Source: Actinomycetota bacterium (lineage in GTDB: Bacteria; Actinomycetota; Actinomycetes; Actinomycetales; Microbacteriaceae). From it: 13,926 bases of DNA. The translations under genes were made by a program, and so were the position numbers. Shown in pieces: positions 6,643 through 12,803 of the stretch (position 1 is the stretch's first letter; each line of letters begins with the position of its first letter). The DNA lies in NCBI GenBank assembly GCA_018895315.1, contig JAHIOK010000293.1, forward strand, positions 1 through 13,926. Direction: 5' to 3'. Below the pieces are notes generated by a model. The model was not told the DNA's origin, made no database searches, and worked only from the letters and a program-made list of their open reading frames with translations.

Positions 6643-6708
6643 TCCGTTCACGCACGGTTTTGGGTGCTCTGGACCCGCTCAGAGCACCCAAAACCATGCG
6701 TAAACGGA
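6643..6708. terminator. Long hairpin between convergent genes (bidirectional terminator)
   Basis: Arms 6643-6671 and 6680-6708 (29 nt each) pair around an 8-nt loop (GACCCGCT) with just two mismatches; the inner 16 bp (6656-6671 with 6680-6695) are exact. The core GGTTTTGGGTGCTCTG places a T4 run inside the stem. Both mismatches become G-U wobbles in minus-strand RNA but C-A clashes in plus-strand RNA, so the fold is better on the minus-strand transcript. It lies 33 bp after the esterase stop and 12 bp after the LLM gene stop, right for ending both units. No U-run follows on either strand, as often in actinobacteria. The rest of the 111-bp gap holds nothing I recognise. Confidence 0.75.
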
Positions 6709-6720
6709 ATGGTGCGGGTG

Positions 6721-7707
6721 TCAGGCGAGAGCGGGGATGACCTCGCGCTCGAACAGGTCGATGCCGGATCGATCGTAGGCGTGCTCGGGGAAGTAGGTGA
6801 TCGCGTAGTCCATCCCGTGATCGCGCATCTCGGCGAGGCGGTCGACGATCTGGGCCGGCGTACCCACCAGAGCGGTGCCGTCGCGATAGTCCTTCATGAA
6901 ATCGGCGGTCGCCGCGCCGAGGTACGGACTCACCCGTGCTTCGAGGGCATCGACCCGTGCCGCGGCATCCGCTTCGGTCTCGGCGATGATCGTGTTGAAG
7001 TTGGCGGAGAGCACGATGCCCGACACGTCACGACCCACGGTCTCACCGTGTGCGCGGAGGATCTCGCGCTTGCGATCGAACTCTTCGGGCGTGCCCGACC
7101 AGTTGACGTAGTCGGCGTACTTGGCGGCGATCTTCAGCGTCACCTTCTCGCCTCCGCCGGCGATCCACACCGGGATGCCGCCATCCTGCAGCGGCTGCGG
7201 CTGCACAATGGCACCATCCACCTGATAGTGCTTCCCGTCGAGCGTCGCGGTGCCGGTCGACCACGCCTGCTTCATGATGTCGACACCCTCGTCGAGCATC
7301 GCGAGTCGATCGCCGATGCGCGGGAACCCGTAGCCGTAGGCCCGCCACTCGTGCTCGTACCATCCGCCGCCGATGCCCATCTCGACGCGACCGCCCGAGA
7401 CGATGTCGACGGTTGCTGCGACCTTCGCGAGATACGCGGGGTTGCGGTATCCCATGCAGGTGCACATCTGTCCGAGGCGGATGCGGTCAGTGACCGCGGC
7501 GAACGCCGACATCAGAGTCCATGCCTCGTGGGTGGCTTCATGGCTCGGCACCGGAACCGTGTGGAAGTGGTCGTAGACCCAGAGCGATTCCCACGTCCCC
7601 TCGTCCGCTCGCTGAGCGAGCTCACGCATCACGCGCCACTGATCTCTCGGCTCGATTCCGACCAGATCGTGACGCCAGCCTTGCGGGATGAAGATTCCGA
7701 ATCGCAT
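6721..7707 (-). CDS. LLM-class flavin/F420-dependent oxidoreductase
   Basis: A 328-residue TIM-barrel protein of the bacterial-luciferase-like superfamily. It starts MRFGIFIPQGW, contains the middle block RVEMGIGGGWYEHEW that is diagnostic of the actinobacterial F420-dependent branch, and has VWIAGGGEKVTLKIAAKYADYVN, where the cofactor phosphate normally binds. Length is typical. These enzymes move hydride to or from F420 (or use FMN plus oxygen); the substrate cannot be read from sequence. Cytosolic. ATG 7707 is supported by a TAGGCT hexamer 7 nt upstream that overlaps the stop codon of the preceding methyltransferase gene; only 10 bp separate the two genes, so it can be both read through and separately initiated. 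Confidence 0.92.
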   Translation of the reverse strand: MRFGIFIPQGWRHDLVGIEPRDQWRVMRELAQRADEGTWESLWVYDHFHTVPVPSHEATHEAWTLMSAFAAVTDRIRLGQMCTCMGYRNPAYLAKVAATVDIVSGGRVEMGIGGGWYEHEWRAYGYGFPRIGDRLAMLDEGVDIMKQAWSTGTATLDGKHYQVDGAIVQPQPLQDGGIPVWIAGGGEKVTLKIAAKYADYVNWSGTPEEFDRKREILRAHGETVGRDVSGIVLSANFNTIIAETEADAAARVDALEARVSPYLGAATADFMKDYRDGTALVGTPAQIVDRLAEMRDHGMDYAITYFPEHAYDRSGIDLFEREVIPALA

Positions 7708-7720
7708 GAATCCGAGCCTA
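7708..7720 (-). promoter_or_regulatory. -10 element of LLM gene overlapping the methyltransferase stop
   Basis: On the minus strand TAGGCT occupies 7720-7715, 7 nt before ATG 7707. Its first three bases are the TAG stop codon of the methyltransferase. No clear -35 and no ribosome site are seen. Confidence 0.5.
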
Positions 7721-8689
7721 CGAGGTTGAGAACGGATGTGCAGGATCTCCGCCGTTCGGCAGCGTCGTGAGGACTTCGGCGTGCGGCATCCGCGCGGCCA
7801 TCACGGCGATCGCTGCCGGGTTCGCGTCGACGAGCACGGCATGACGGCCGAGCGCCGAGGCGACCGCCCCGGTGGTGCCGCTGCCGGCGAAGAGATCGAG
7901 CACGCGGTCGCCCGGCCTGCTGGACGCCTGGACGATCCGACGCAGAATGCCCTCGGGCTTCTGGGTCGGATACCCGGTCTTCTCCCGCCCCGTCGTGGGC
8001 ACGATCGTGTGCCACCACACGTCGGTGGGCAGCTTTCCGCGTGCCGCCTTCTCTGCGGTGACGAGGCCGGGGGCCATATAGGGCTCGCGATCGACCGATT
8101 CGGAATCGAACCAGTACCCCGTGGGGTCCTTCACGTAGACCAGGATCGTGTCGTGCTTGGTCGGCCATCGACGCTTGGATTTCGCGCCGTAGTCGTAGGC
8201 CCAGATGAGTTCGTTGAGGAACCTCTCCCGCCCGAACAGTGCATCCATCAGGACCTTCGCATAGTGGGCCTCGCGATAGTCGAGGTGCACGTACAGGGTG
8301 CCGTCGGGTGCGAGCAGGCGCCAGGCCTCGGCGAGCCGCGGTTCGAGGTATCCCCAGTAGTCATCGAACCGGTCGTCGTAGGTGCGGAGGTCGCCGCGCA
8401 GCCGCTCGTAGTCCCGTCCGTGGAAACCCGTGCGCACGCTCCGTGATTGCGTGGGTTCGGGCTCCACGGCGACCGCGATCTCGACCGCACGCTCACGGGT
8501 ACGGCCGGTGTTGAACGGCGGGTCGAGGTAGATCAGAGTGAACGCTCCGGAGGGCAGGCCACGGGCGACGTCGAGGTTGTCGCCGAGATGGATCTCGACC
8601 TCCCCGGCGGAAGGGTCGACACCCCGTGCCGACGCGGCCTGCGACCCCGACGGGACGGGGGCCGGAGGCGCCGCGGATTCCGCGGTCAC
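7718..8689 (-). CDS. Beta-class DNA N6-adenine/N4-cytosine methyltransferase (orphan)
   Basis: Transfers methyl from S-adenosylmethionine to adenine N6 or cytosine N4 in a specific DNA site. From GTG 8689 the protein has 323 residues; catalytic motif IV DPPF is at 56-59, YPTQKP (motif X) comes late, and the SAM-binding FAGSGTT (motif I) is at 267-273. The order IV...X...I is that of the beta class (as in M.HinfI, CcrM). The target-recognition part should be between, in the KRRWPTKHDTILVYVKDP to WWHTIVPTTGREK region. GTG 8689 overlaps the lplA stop as GTGA; GTG 8707 is an equally open alternative adding six residues. No restriction enzyme gene is adjacent, so it is a solitary methylase, perhaps epigenetic or housekeeping. 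The first 35 residues are Ala/Pro-rich linker. Confidence 0.88.
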   Translation of the reverse strand: MTAESAAPPAPVPSGSQAASARGVDPSAGEVEIHLGDNLDVARGLPSGAFTLIYLDPPFNTGRTRERAVEIAVAVEPEPTQSRSVRTGFHGRDYERLRGDLRTYDDRFDDYWGYLEPRLAEAWRLLAPDGTLYVHLDYREAHYAKVLMDALFGRERFLNELIWAYDYGAKSKRRWPTKHDTILVYVKDPTGYWFDSESVDREPYMAPGLVTAEKAARGKLPTDVWWHTIVPTTGREKTGYPTQKPEGILRRIVQASSRPGDRVLDLFAGSGTTGAVASALGRHAVLVDANPAAIAVMAARMPHAEVLTTLPNGGDPAHPFSTS

Positions 8690-9735
8690 GGAACCCGCTG
8701 CAGCCACGCCTCGGTGGCGAACTTCGACTCAACGAGCGCCTCGGCTTCGGCATATTCCTCGGCGGTGATATGTCCTGTTTCGGCGCCGTACAGGGTCGTG
8801 AAGGTCTCGATGAACCGGTCGATCACGGCCTCGCGCGACCGTCCGGTCTGGCTGCGTAGCGGGTCGACACGCTTGGCGGCCGACACCGTTCCCTTGTCGC
8901 TGAGCTTCTCTCGCCCGATCCGCAGCACCTCGGTCATGACCTGGCCATCCATGTCATAACTGAGCGTGGCGTGGTGGAGCACTCCGCCGTTCGCGAGCCG
9001 CTTCTGCGCGGCGCCGCCGATCTTTCCGGATGGCCCCGCGATGTCGTTGAGCGGCTGATACGTCGCGTCGATGCCCAGCGACCGCAGTGCCTGCAGCACC
9101 CAGTCGTCGAGGAAGGCATAGGAATCGGCGAAGGTCATGCCGGCCACCAGCGACCCCGGAACGTACAGCGAGTAGGTCACGATCGAGTTCGCAGCCATCA
9201 TCATGGCGCCGCCGCCCGAGATCCGTCGCACGACGTCGAAGCCGTGCCTCGCCGCTCCTGCGGGGTCGACTTCGTTGCGCAGCGACTGGAACGACCCGAT
9301 CACGACGGCCGACTCGTTCCATTCCCACAGCCGGAGCGTCGGGTTGCGGCGCCCGTCGCCCACGCGGGCCGTCAGCACTTCGTCGAGGGCGAGGTTCATG
9401 CGCGGCGACACCGGTGCATCGTGCACAACCTCCCACGAGAAGTCGCGCCATCCCGGGGCCGTGATCAAAGCGCGGCGCACTGCTGTCGCGACCGACTCGG
9501 GCGTGAAGCCCAGCAACTGCGCGCCCTCGGGGAGCGCAGCACGCACGGCCGCCGCGATGGTCGGCACGTCGGATTCGACCGGCAGGCCGGTGACGGCCGC
9601 ATCGATGTCGGCGAGAGCGTCATCGGGCTCGAGGAAGAAGTCGCCCGCGAGGTGGAACTCAGCGATGCGCCCGTCATTCACCTCGAGGTCGACGACCACG
9701 AGCTTTCCACCGGGGACCTTGTATTCGCCGTGCAT
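8686..9735 (-). CDS. lplA: Lipoate-protein ligase family protein with permuted domains
   Basis: Activates lipoate (or octanoate) with ATP and attaches it to the lysine of E2 or GcvH lipoyl domains. In this 349-residue protein, residues 1-90 (MHGEYKVPGGKLVVVDLEV...GDFFLEPDDAL) resemble the small C-terminal accessory domain of E. coli LplA, here placed first. The catalytic BPL/LplA domain follows (about 95-349), with RRISGGGAMM at 170-176 and onward for the adenylate and K238 in GPSGKIGGAAQKR, equivalent to the invariant LplA lysine. The ATG at 9735 stands 6 nt after TAGGCT, so a leaderless message is likely. It heads the minus-strand unit with the methyltransferase (4-bp overlap). An octanoyl-transfer role instead of lipoate salvage cannot be excluded. 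Confidence 0.88.
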   Translation of the reverse strand: MHGEYKVPGGKLVVVDLEVNDGRIAEFHLAGDFFLEPDDALADIDAAVTGLPVESDVPTIAAAVRAALPEGAQLLGFTPESVATAVRRALITAPGWRDFSWEVVHDAPVSPRMNLALDEVLTARVGDGRRNPTLRLWEWNESAVVIGSFQSLRNEVDPAGAARHGFDVVRRISGGGAMMMAANSIVTYSLYVPGSLVAGMTFADSYAFLDDWVLQALRSLGIDATYQPLNDIAGPSGKIGGAAQKRLANGGVLHHATLSYDMDGQVMTEVLRIGREKLSDKGTVSAAKRVDPLRSQTGRSREAVIDRFIETFTTLYGAETGHITAEEYAEAEALVESKFATEAWLQRVP

Positions 9736-9747
9736 GGGTTCAGCCTA
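9736..9747 (-). promoter_or_regulatory. Leaderless -10 element of lplA
   Basis: On the minus strand TAGGCT (9747-9742) lies exactly 6 nt before ATG 9735, with no ribosome site. The -35 region is not convincing. The gap up to the hydrolase stop at 9810 holds nothing else clear beyond a GC-rich stretch. Confidence 0.5.
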
Positions 9748-9809
9748 CGGCGGTGCGTCTCCCGTCGGCTCACCCCCTGCTCGCCCCGCCACCGGGCTCC
9801 GCGCGAACC

Positions 9810-10658
9810 TCAGTCGCGAGCGGGAAAGCGCGCGTCGAGCCAGGCGAGCATGTCGGCACGGACGTCGTCCTGCATCACTTCGTTGAGGATCTCGTGCCGG
9901 GCCCCGGGGTAGACGAGGGTCGTGACATCCGTCAGCCCCGACCGCGCGCGATAGGCCTCGGCGAGCTTGTGCACGCTGCGCGGACCGCCCACCGTGTCCT
10001 CGCGTCCGACCATGAGCAGCACCGGGATGTCGCGCCCGAGGTGCTTGCGCGGCCGTCCGAACAGGCGTGCAGCGTCGAGGGGTCCGAACAGCTTCATCAG
10101 TGGCGTACTCGTGGTCAGGGGGTCTTCGAGAAACGCCCGACCGACCGAGAGATCGGAGGAGAGCCACTCGGTGCCCATCGCATCCGGCGCCTTCCATGGG
10201 GCGTTCAGATCTCCGGCGTTGAGCGAACCGGGGGTGCGCAGCGCGGAGCCGGAAAGCACGACCGCGTCGTAGGCCTCGGGGTGATCGTTCAGCAGGATCT
10301 GCGCGAGGAAAGATCCCCACGAGTGCCCGAGGAGCACGAGCGGCAACCCCGGATTCTCGGCGCGGATCAGCTGCGTGAACTGCCAGAGGGCGGCGACGGC
10401 GGCCCGGTGGCCTCCCGGTCCGAGCCGCCCGAGCTTCGCGGCGTCGCCGTGCTGGGTCATCCCGGTGCGGCCGTGACCGCGGTGGTCGTCCGCGTAGACG
10501 GTGAATCCGGCAGCTGTGAGGGCCTCGGCGGTGGCGGCGTAGCGGCCGGCGTGCTCGCCGACCCCGTGCAGCAACTGGACGACCGCGCGGGGAGTGGTCT
10601 GTGCGGTGTGGACGTCGTAGACGATCGCCACCCCGTGTGCGTCGATGAACTCGGGCAT
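9810..10658 (-). CDS. Alpha/beta hydrolase, monoacylglycerol-lipase-like
   Basis: A 282-residue serine hydrolase of the Hydrolase_4 (serine aminopeptidase S33 / monoglyceride lipase) family. The family hallmark LLHGVGEHAGRY (29-40) forms the oxyanion region, DDHRGHGRTG (58-67) is typical, the nucleophile elbow is GHSWGS with S113, and the triad is completed by D221 (GREDTVGG) and H255 (PGARHEILNE). The HEILNE ending is characteristic of bacterial monoglyceride lipases and lysophospholipases. No signal peptide, so cytosolic. A likely role is cleaving monoacylglycerols or lysophospholipids; exact substrate is uncertain. Leaderless start is suggested by TAAGCT 6 nt before ATG 10658. It is divergent from the MFS exporter with only 67 bp between starts. 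Confidence 0.93.
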   Translation of the reverse strand: MPEFIDAHGVAIVYDVHTAQTTPRAVVQLLHGVGEHAGRYAATAEALTAAGFTVYADDHRGHGRTGMTQHGDAAKLGRLGPGGHRAAVAALWQFTQLIRAENPGLPLVLLGHSWGSFLAQILLNDHPEAYDAVVLSGSALRTPGSLNAGDLNAPWKAPDAMGTEWLSSDLSVGRAFLEDPLTTSTPLMKLFGPLDAARLFGRPRKHLGRDIPVLLMVGREDTVGGPRSVHKLAEAYRARSGLTDVTTLVYPGARHEILNEVMQDDVRADMLAWLDARFPARD

Positions 10659-10670
10659 GGCGCGAGCTTA
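10659..10670 (-). promoter_or_regulatory. Leaderless -10 element of the hydrolase gene
   Basis: On the minus strand TAAGCT (10670-10665) ends 6 nt before ATG 10658. No Shine-Dalgarno site. The -35 would fall near 10688-10693 (AAGGGT), a poor match, overlapping the divergent exporter's -35. Confidence 0.45.
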
Positions 10671-10691
10671 GGGCACGCGGCCATCACACCC

Positions 10692-10725
10692 TTGTGTCGC
10701 CGATATAGCTAGATAAGCTAGCGAT
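10692..10725 (+). promoter_or_regulatory. Leaderless promoter of the DHA2 exporter
   Basis: TTGTGT (10692-10697), 16 bp, TAAGCT (10714-10719), then 6 nt to ATG 10726. There is no ribosome site. The -10 is embedded in an AT-rich inverted repeat, so a regulator bound there would block initiation. Confidence 0.6.
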
Positions 10726-10727
10726 AT
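10703..10727. promoter_or_regulatory. Imperfect palindrome, probable MarR operator 1
   Basis: The 25-bp stretch centred at 10715 matches its own reverse complement at all but four base pairs and contains the exact repeats GCTAG (10708-10712) / CTAGC (10718-10722), as well as TAGCT (10706-10710) / AGCTA (10716-10720). It covers the -10, the start codon and the presumed transcription start of the exporter. It shares ATAAGCTA with the site before marR. Confidence 0.6.
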
Positions 10728-12339
10728 GTCGAATTCGCCTCGCCGCCGGTGGCTCGGTCTCGTCTTCATCAGCATCGCGGTGTCACTGATCATCGTCGAC
10801 TCGACGATCGTGAACGTCGCGATCCCCTCGATCGTCGAGGATCTGGGCATCACATCGACCGAAGTGCAATGGGTACAGGAGGCCTACACACTCGTCTTCG
10901 CGTCCCTTCTCCTCGTGTTCGGAACGCTCGCCGACCGCTTCGGCAGGCGTCGGATGCTGCTGATCGGCGTCGTGATCTTCGCACTGTCGTCGGTGGCCGC
11001 AGCGCTCGCTCCCAGCGGCGGCCTGCTGATTCTGGCCCGCCTCGTGCAGGGCGTCGGCGGCGCGATGGTGCTGCCCACGACGCTCTCGCTGATCAACGCG
11101 ACCTTCCGCGGCAAGGAACGCGGCATCGCCTTCGCCGTCTGGGGTTCGACGATCGGTGGAATGGCCGCCGTCGGCCCTCTCCTCGGCGGCTGGCTGACCA
11201 CCGACTTCTCGTGGCGCTGGGCCTTCGGCATCAACATTCCTCTCGGCATCCTGATCATCGTCGGCGTCCTGTTCACCGTGGCCGAATCGCGCGATTCGGC
11301 AATACGCCGCATCGATGTCGTGGGCGCCGCACTTTCGGTCATCACGTTCGCGGCGCTCGTCTTCGGGCTTATCGAGGGCCGGACCTACGGCTGGTGGACG
11401 ACCGGCACCCCCTTCGTCATCGGCGACTGGACCTGGCCGTGGACGATCTCACCGATTCCGTTCGCGTTCGCGATCGCCCTCCTGGGCATCGTCGGCTTCA
11501 TCGCATGGGGACTGCACCGCCAGCGCCAGGGGCAGGGGCAATCGACGCTGATTGCCTTCAGCCTGTTCCGCATCCCGTCGTTCCGCAACGGAAACGTCGC
11601 GGCGATGGTGGTGTCCCTCGGCGAATTCGGGATCATCCTGTCGCTGCCGCTGTGGCTGCAGTTCGTGATCGGCTTCGACGCGCTGCAGACCGGGTTCATC
11701 CTGCTGGCCCTCGCGATCGGATCGTTCGTGGCGAGCGGGTTCGCCGGCGCGTCCAGCGGCCGCTTCTCGCCCGTGGCGATCGTACGGGTCGGCATCGCCG
11801 CCGAGATCGTCGGCGTCGCGGGCCTCGGATTCGTCATCGCACCCGATACCTCCTGGCCTCTCCTGCTGCCGTTCCTCTTCGTCTACGGCTTCGGCGTGGG
11901 GCTTGCCACCGCACAGCTCACCGGCGTGGTGCTGGCCGACGTCCCCGTCGAATCGAGCGGGCAGGGCTCGGGCACGCAATCGACGGCCCGACAGGTCGGC
12001 TCGGCACTGGGTATCGCGATTCTCGGCACCGTGTTGTTCACGAGCACCGCCGGAATCCTGGGCGCGAAGCTCGACGATCGGGGACTCTCCGCGACCGATC
12101 GCGACACGATCGTCTCGTCGGTCGTCGACAGTGCGGGCGCAGCGATCGCTGGATTGGAGGCATCCCCCACGACGACCGATATCGCGGATGACGCGAAGGC
12201 CGCATTCTCGGACGGCACCCGTTATGCCGCCTTCACCGCGGCCGGGTTCCTGGCGCTGGGCCTGGCGGCCACGCTCTCGCTCGGATCCGGGAAGCGCGAG
12301 GACGAAGATTTACTTAGCGAGACTAATAAGCTAAGCTAA
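10726..12339 (+). CDS. MFS drug exporter, DHA2 (EmrB/QacA-like) family
   Basis: A 537-residue inner-membrane proton antiporter of the 14-transmembrane-helix DHA2 family. Helix 1 (about 9-29) runs into the family motif DSTIVNVAIP (25-34); motif A GTLADRFGRRRM (66-77) is in the loop after helix 2; LARLVQGVGGAMVLP (103-117) is motif B; GSTIGGMAAVGPLLGGWL (140-157) is the antiporter motif C. Length fits the 14-TM branch. It presumably expels drugs or hydrophobic toxins. The last eleven codons use rare AT-rich codons including TTA (12310-12312), because they also carry inverted repeats in front of marR. The upstream palindrome and downstream marR (8 bp gap) indicate MarR control. Substrate is unknown. 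Confidence 0.95.
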   Translation: MSNSPRRRWLGLVFISIAVSLIIVDSTIVNVAIPSIVEDLGITSTEVQWVQEAYTLVFASLLLVFGTLADRFGRRRMLLIGVVIFALSSVAAALAPSGGLLILARLVQGVGGAMVLPTTLSLINATFRGKERGIAFAVWGSTIGGMAAVGPLLGGWLTTDFSWRWAFGINIPLGILIIVGVLFTVAESRDSAIRRIDVVGAALSVITFAALVFGLIEGRTYGWWTTGTPFVIGDWTWPWTISPIPFAFAIALLGIVGFIAWGLHRQRQGQGQSTLIAFSLFRIPSFRNGNVAAMVVSLGEFGIILSLPLWLQFVIGFDALQTGFILLALAIGSFVASGFAGASSGRFSPVAIVRVGIAAEIVGVAGLGFVIAPDTSWPLLLPFLFVYGFGVGLATAQLTGVVLADVPVESSGQGSGTQSTARQVGSALGIAILGTVLFTSTAGILGAKLDDRGLSATDRDTIVSSVVDSAGAAIAGLEASPTTTDIADDAKAAFSDGTRYAAFTAAGFLALGLAATLSLGSGKREDEDLLSETNKLS

Positions 12340-12341
12340 GC
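12313..12341. promoter_or_regulatory. Probable MarR operator 2 and marR promoter, inside the exporter's 3' end
   Basis: CTTAGC (12313-12318) and GCTAAG (12330-12335) are exact inverted repeats 11 bp apart, and TAAGC is repeated three times in tandem at 12327-12341. ATAAGCTA, seen in the upstream palindrome, recurs at 12326-12333. Candidate -10s are TAAGCT 12332-12337 (10 nt from ATG) or TAAGCA 12337-12342 (5 nt). The stretch encodes the exporter's last residues (…LSETNKLS). Confidence 0.55.
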
Positions 12342-12347
12342 AATCTC

Positions 12348-12803
12348 ATGGATACCACGCCCGCCTCCTCCACACCCACCCACGAGGAGTTGGCGGCCGA
12401 GGCTTCCGACCTCCGCATGGCGACGTTCCGGCTCGCCCGACGACTCCGAGCGCAGCGCGCCGTCGATTCGATGAGCGACGGGCAGTTCACCGTGCTGGCC
12501 GCCCTGCGGATCAACGGGTCACACACGCTCGGGGAGCTGGCCGAGCGCGAACGAGTGACCGCGCCCTCGATGAACCGCACCGTGAACTGCCTCGAGGAGT
12601 CGGGATACCTCCTCCGCACGCCCGATGACACCGACCGCCGCAAGGTCAACATCACGTTGACCGACGAGGGACTCGCGGTGGTGCAGGAGACCGTGCGTCG
12701 ACGCGACGCATGGCTGGAGGAGGCCCTCGCCGAGCTCTCTCCCGGGCAGCGCGCCGTGATCGCCGATGCCGCCGCCATCATGCGGGGGGTGGCCGACCGG
12801 TGA
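12348..12803 (+). CDS. MarR-family transcriptional regulator
   Basis: A 151-residue winged-helix dimeric repressor. Helical dimer ends frame the DNA-binding core: LGELAERERVTAPSMNRTVNCLEESGYL (61-88) holds the HTH with recognition helix about 71-83, and DDTDRRKVNITLTDEG (93-108) is the wing signature D-x-D-R-R. The typical MarR role is sensing phenolic or other small lipophilic compounds and releasing an exporter operator. It starts 8 bp after the DHA2 exporter and its stop overlaps the next exporter gene. Two inverted-repeat sites sharing ATAAGCTA, at the exporter promoter and just before this gene, are its likely operators. ATG 12348 has no ribosome site. Confidence 0.95.
   Translation: MDTTPASSTPTHEELAAEASDLRMATFRLARRLRAQRAVDSMSDGQFTVLAALRINGSHTLGELAERERVTAPSMNRTVNCLEESGYLLRTPDDTDRRKVNITLTDEGLAVVQETVRRRDAWLEEALAELSPGQRAVIADAAAIMRGVADR

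Noticed and set aside
5179..6651. 490-codon minus-strand open frame opposite the esterase
   Set aside because: Arg/Gly/Pro-rich shadow with no recognisable domain; the esterase frame has a full catalytic triad.
6643..6708. Miniature mobile element (MITE)
   Set aside because: No flanking target duplication seen and only one copy in the window; placement between convergent stops suits a terminator.
6664..7770. 368-codon plus-strand frame opposite the LLM oxidoreductase
   Set aside because: Mirror of a well-supported gene and it begins inside the terminator hairpin; no domain features.
7718..8707. Restriction-modification or defence island
   Set aside because: Only a methyltransferase is present; neighbours are a lipoate ligase and an oxidoreductase, with no nuclease or mobile genes.
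10749..12191. 480-codon plus-strand open frame inside the DHA2 exporter gene
   Set aside because: Arginine-rich, no hydrophobic helices; the overlapping exporter frame has clear MFS motifs.
12310..12312. TTA codon as a bldA-type developmental switch
   Set aside because: That logic is from Streptomyces; here the TTA sits in a short AT-rich tail better explained by overlapping DNA sites.
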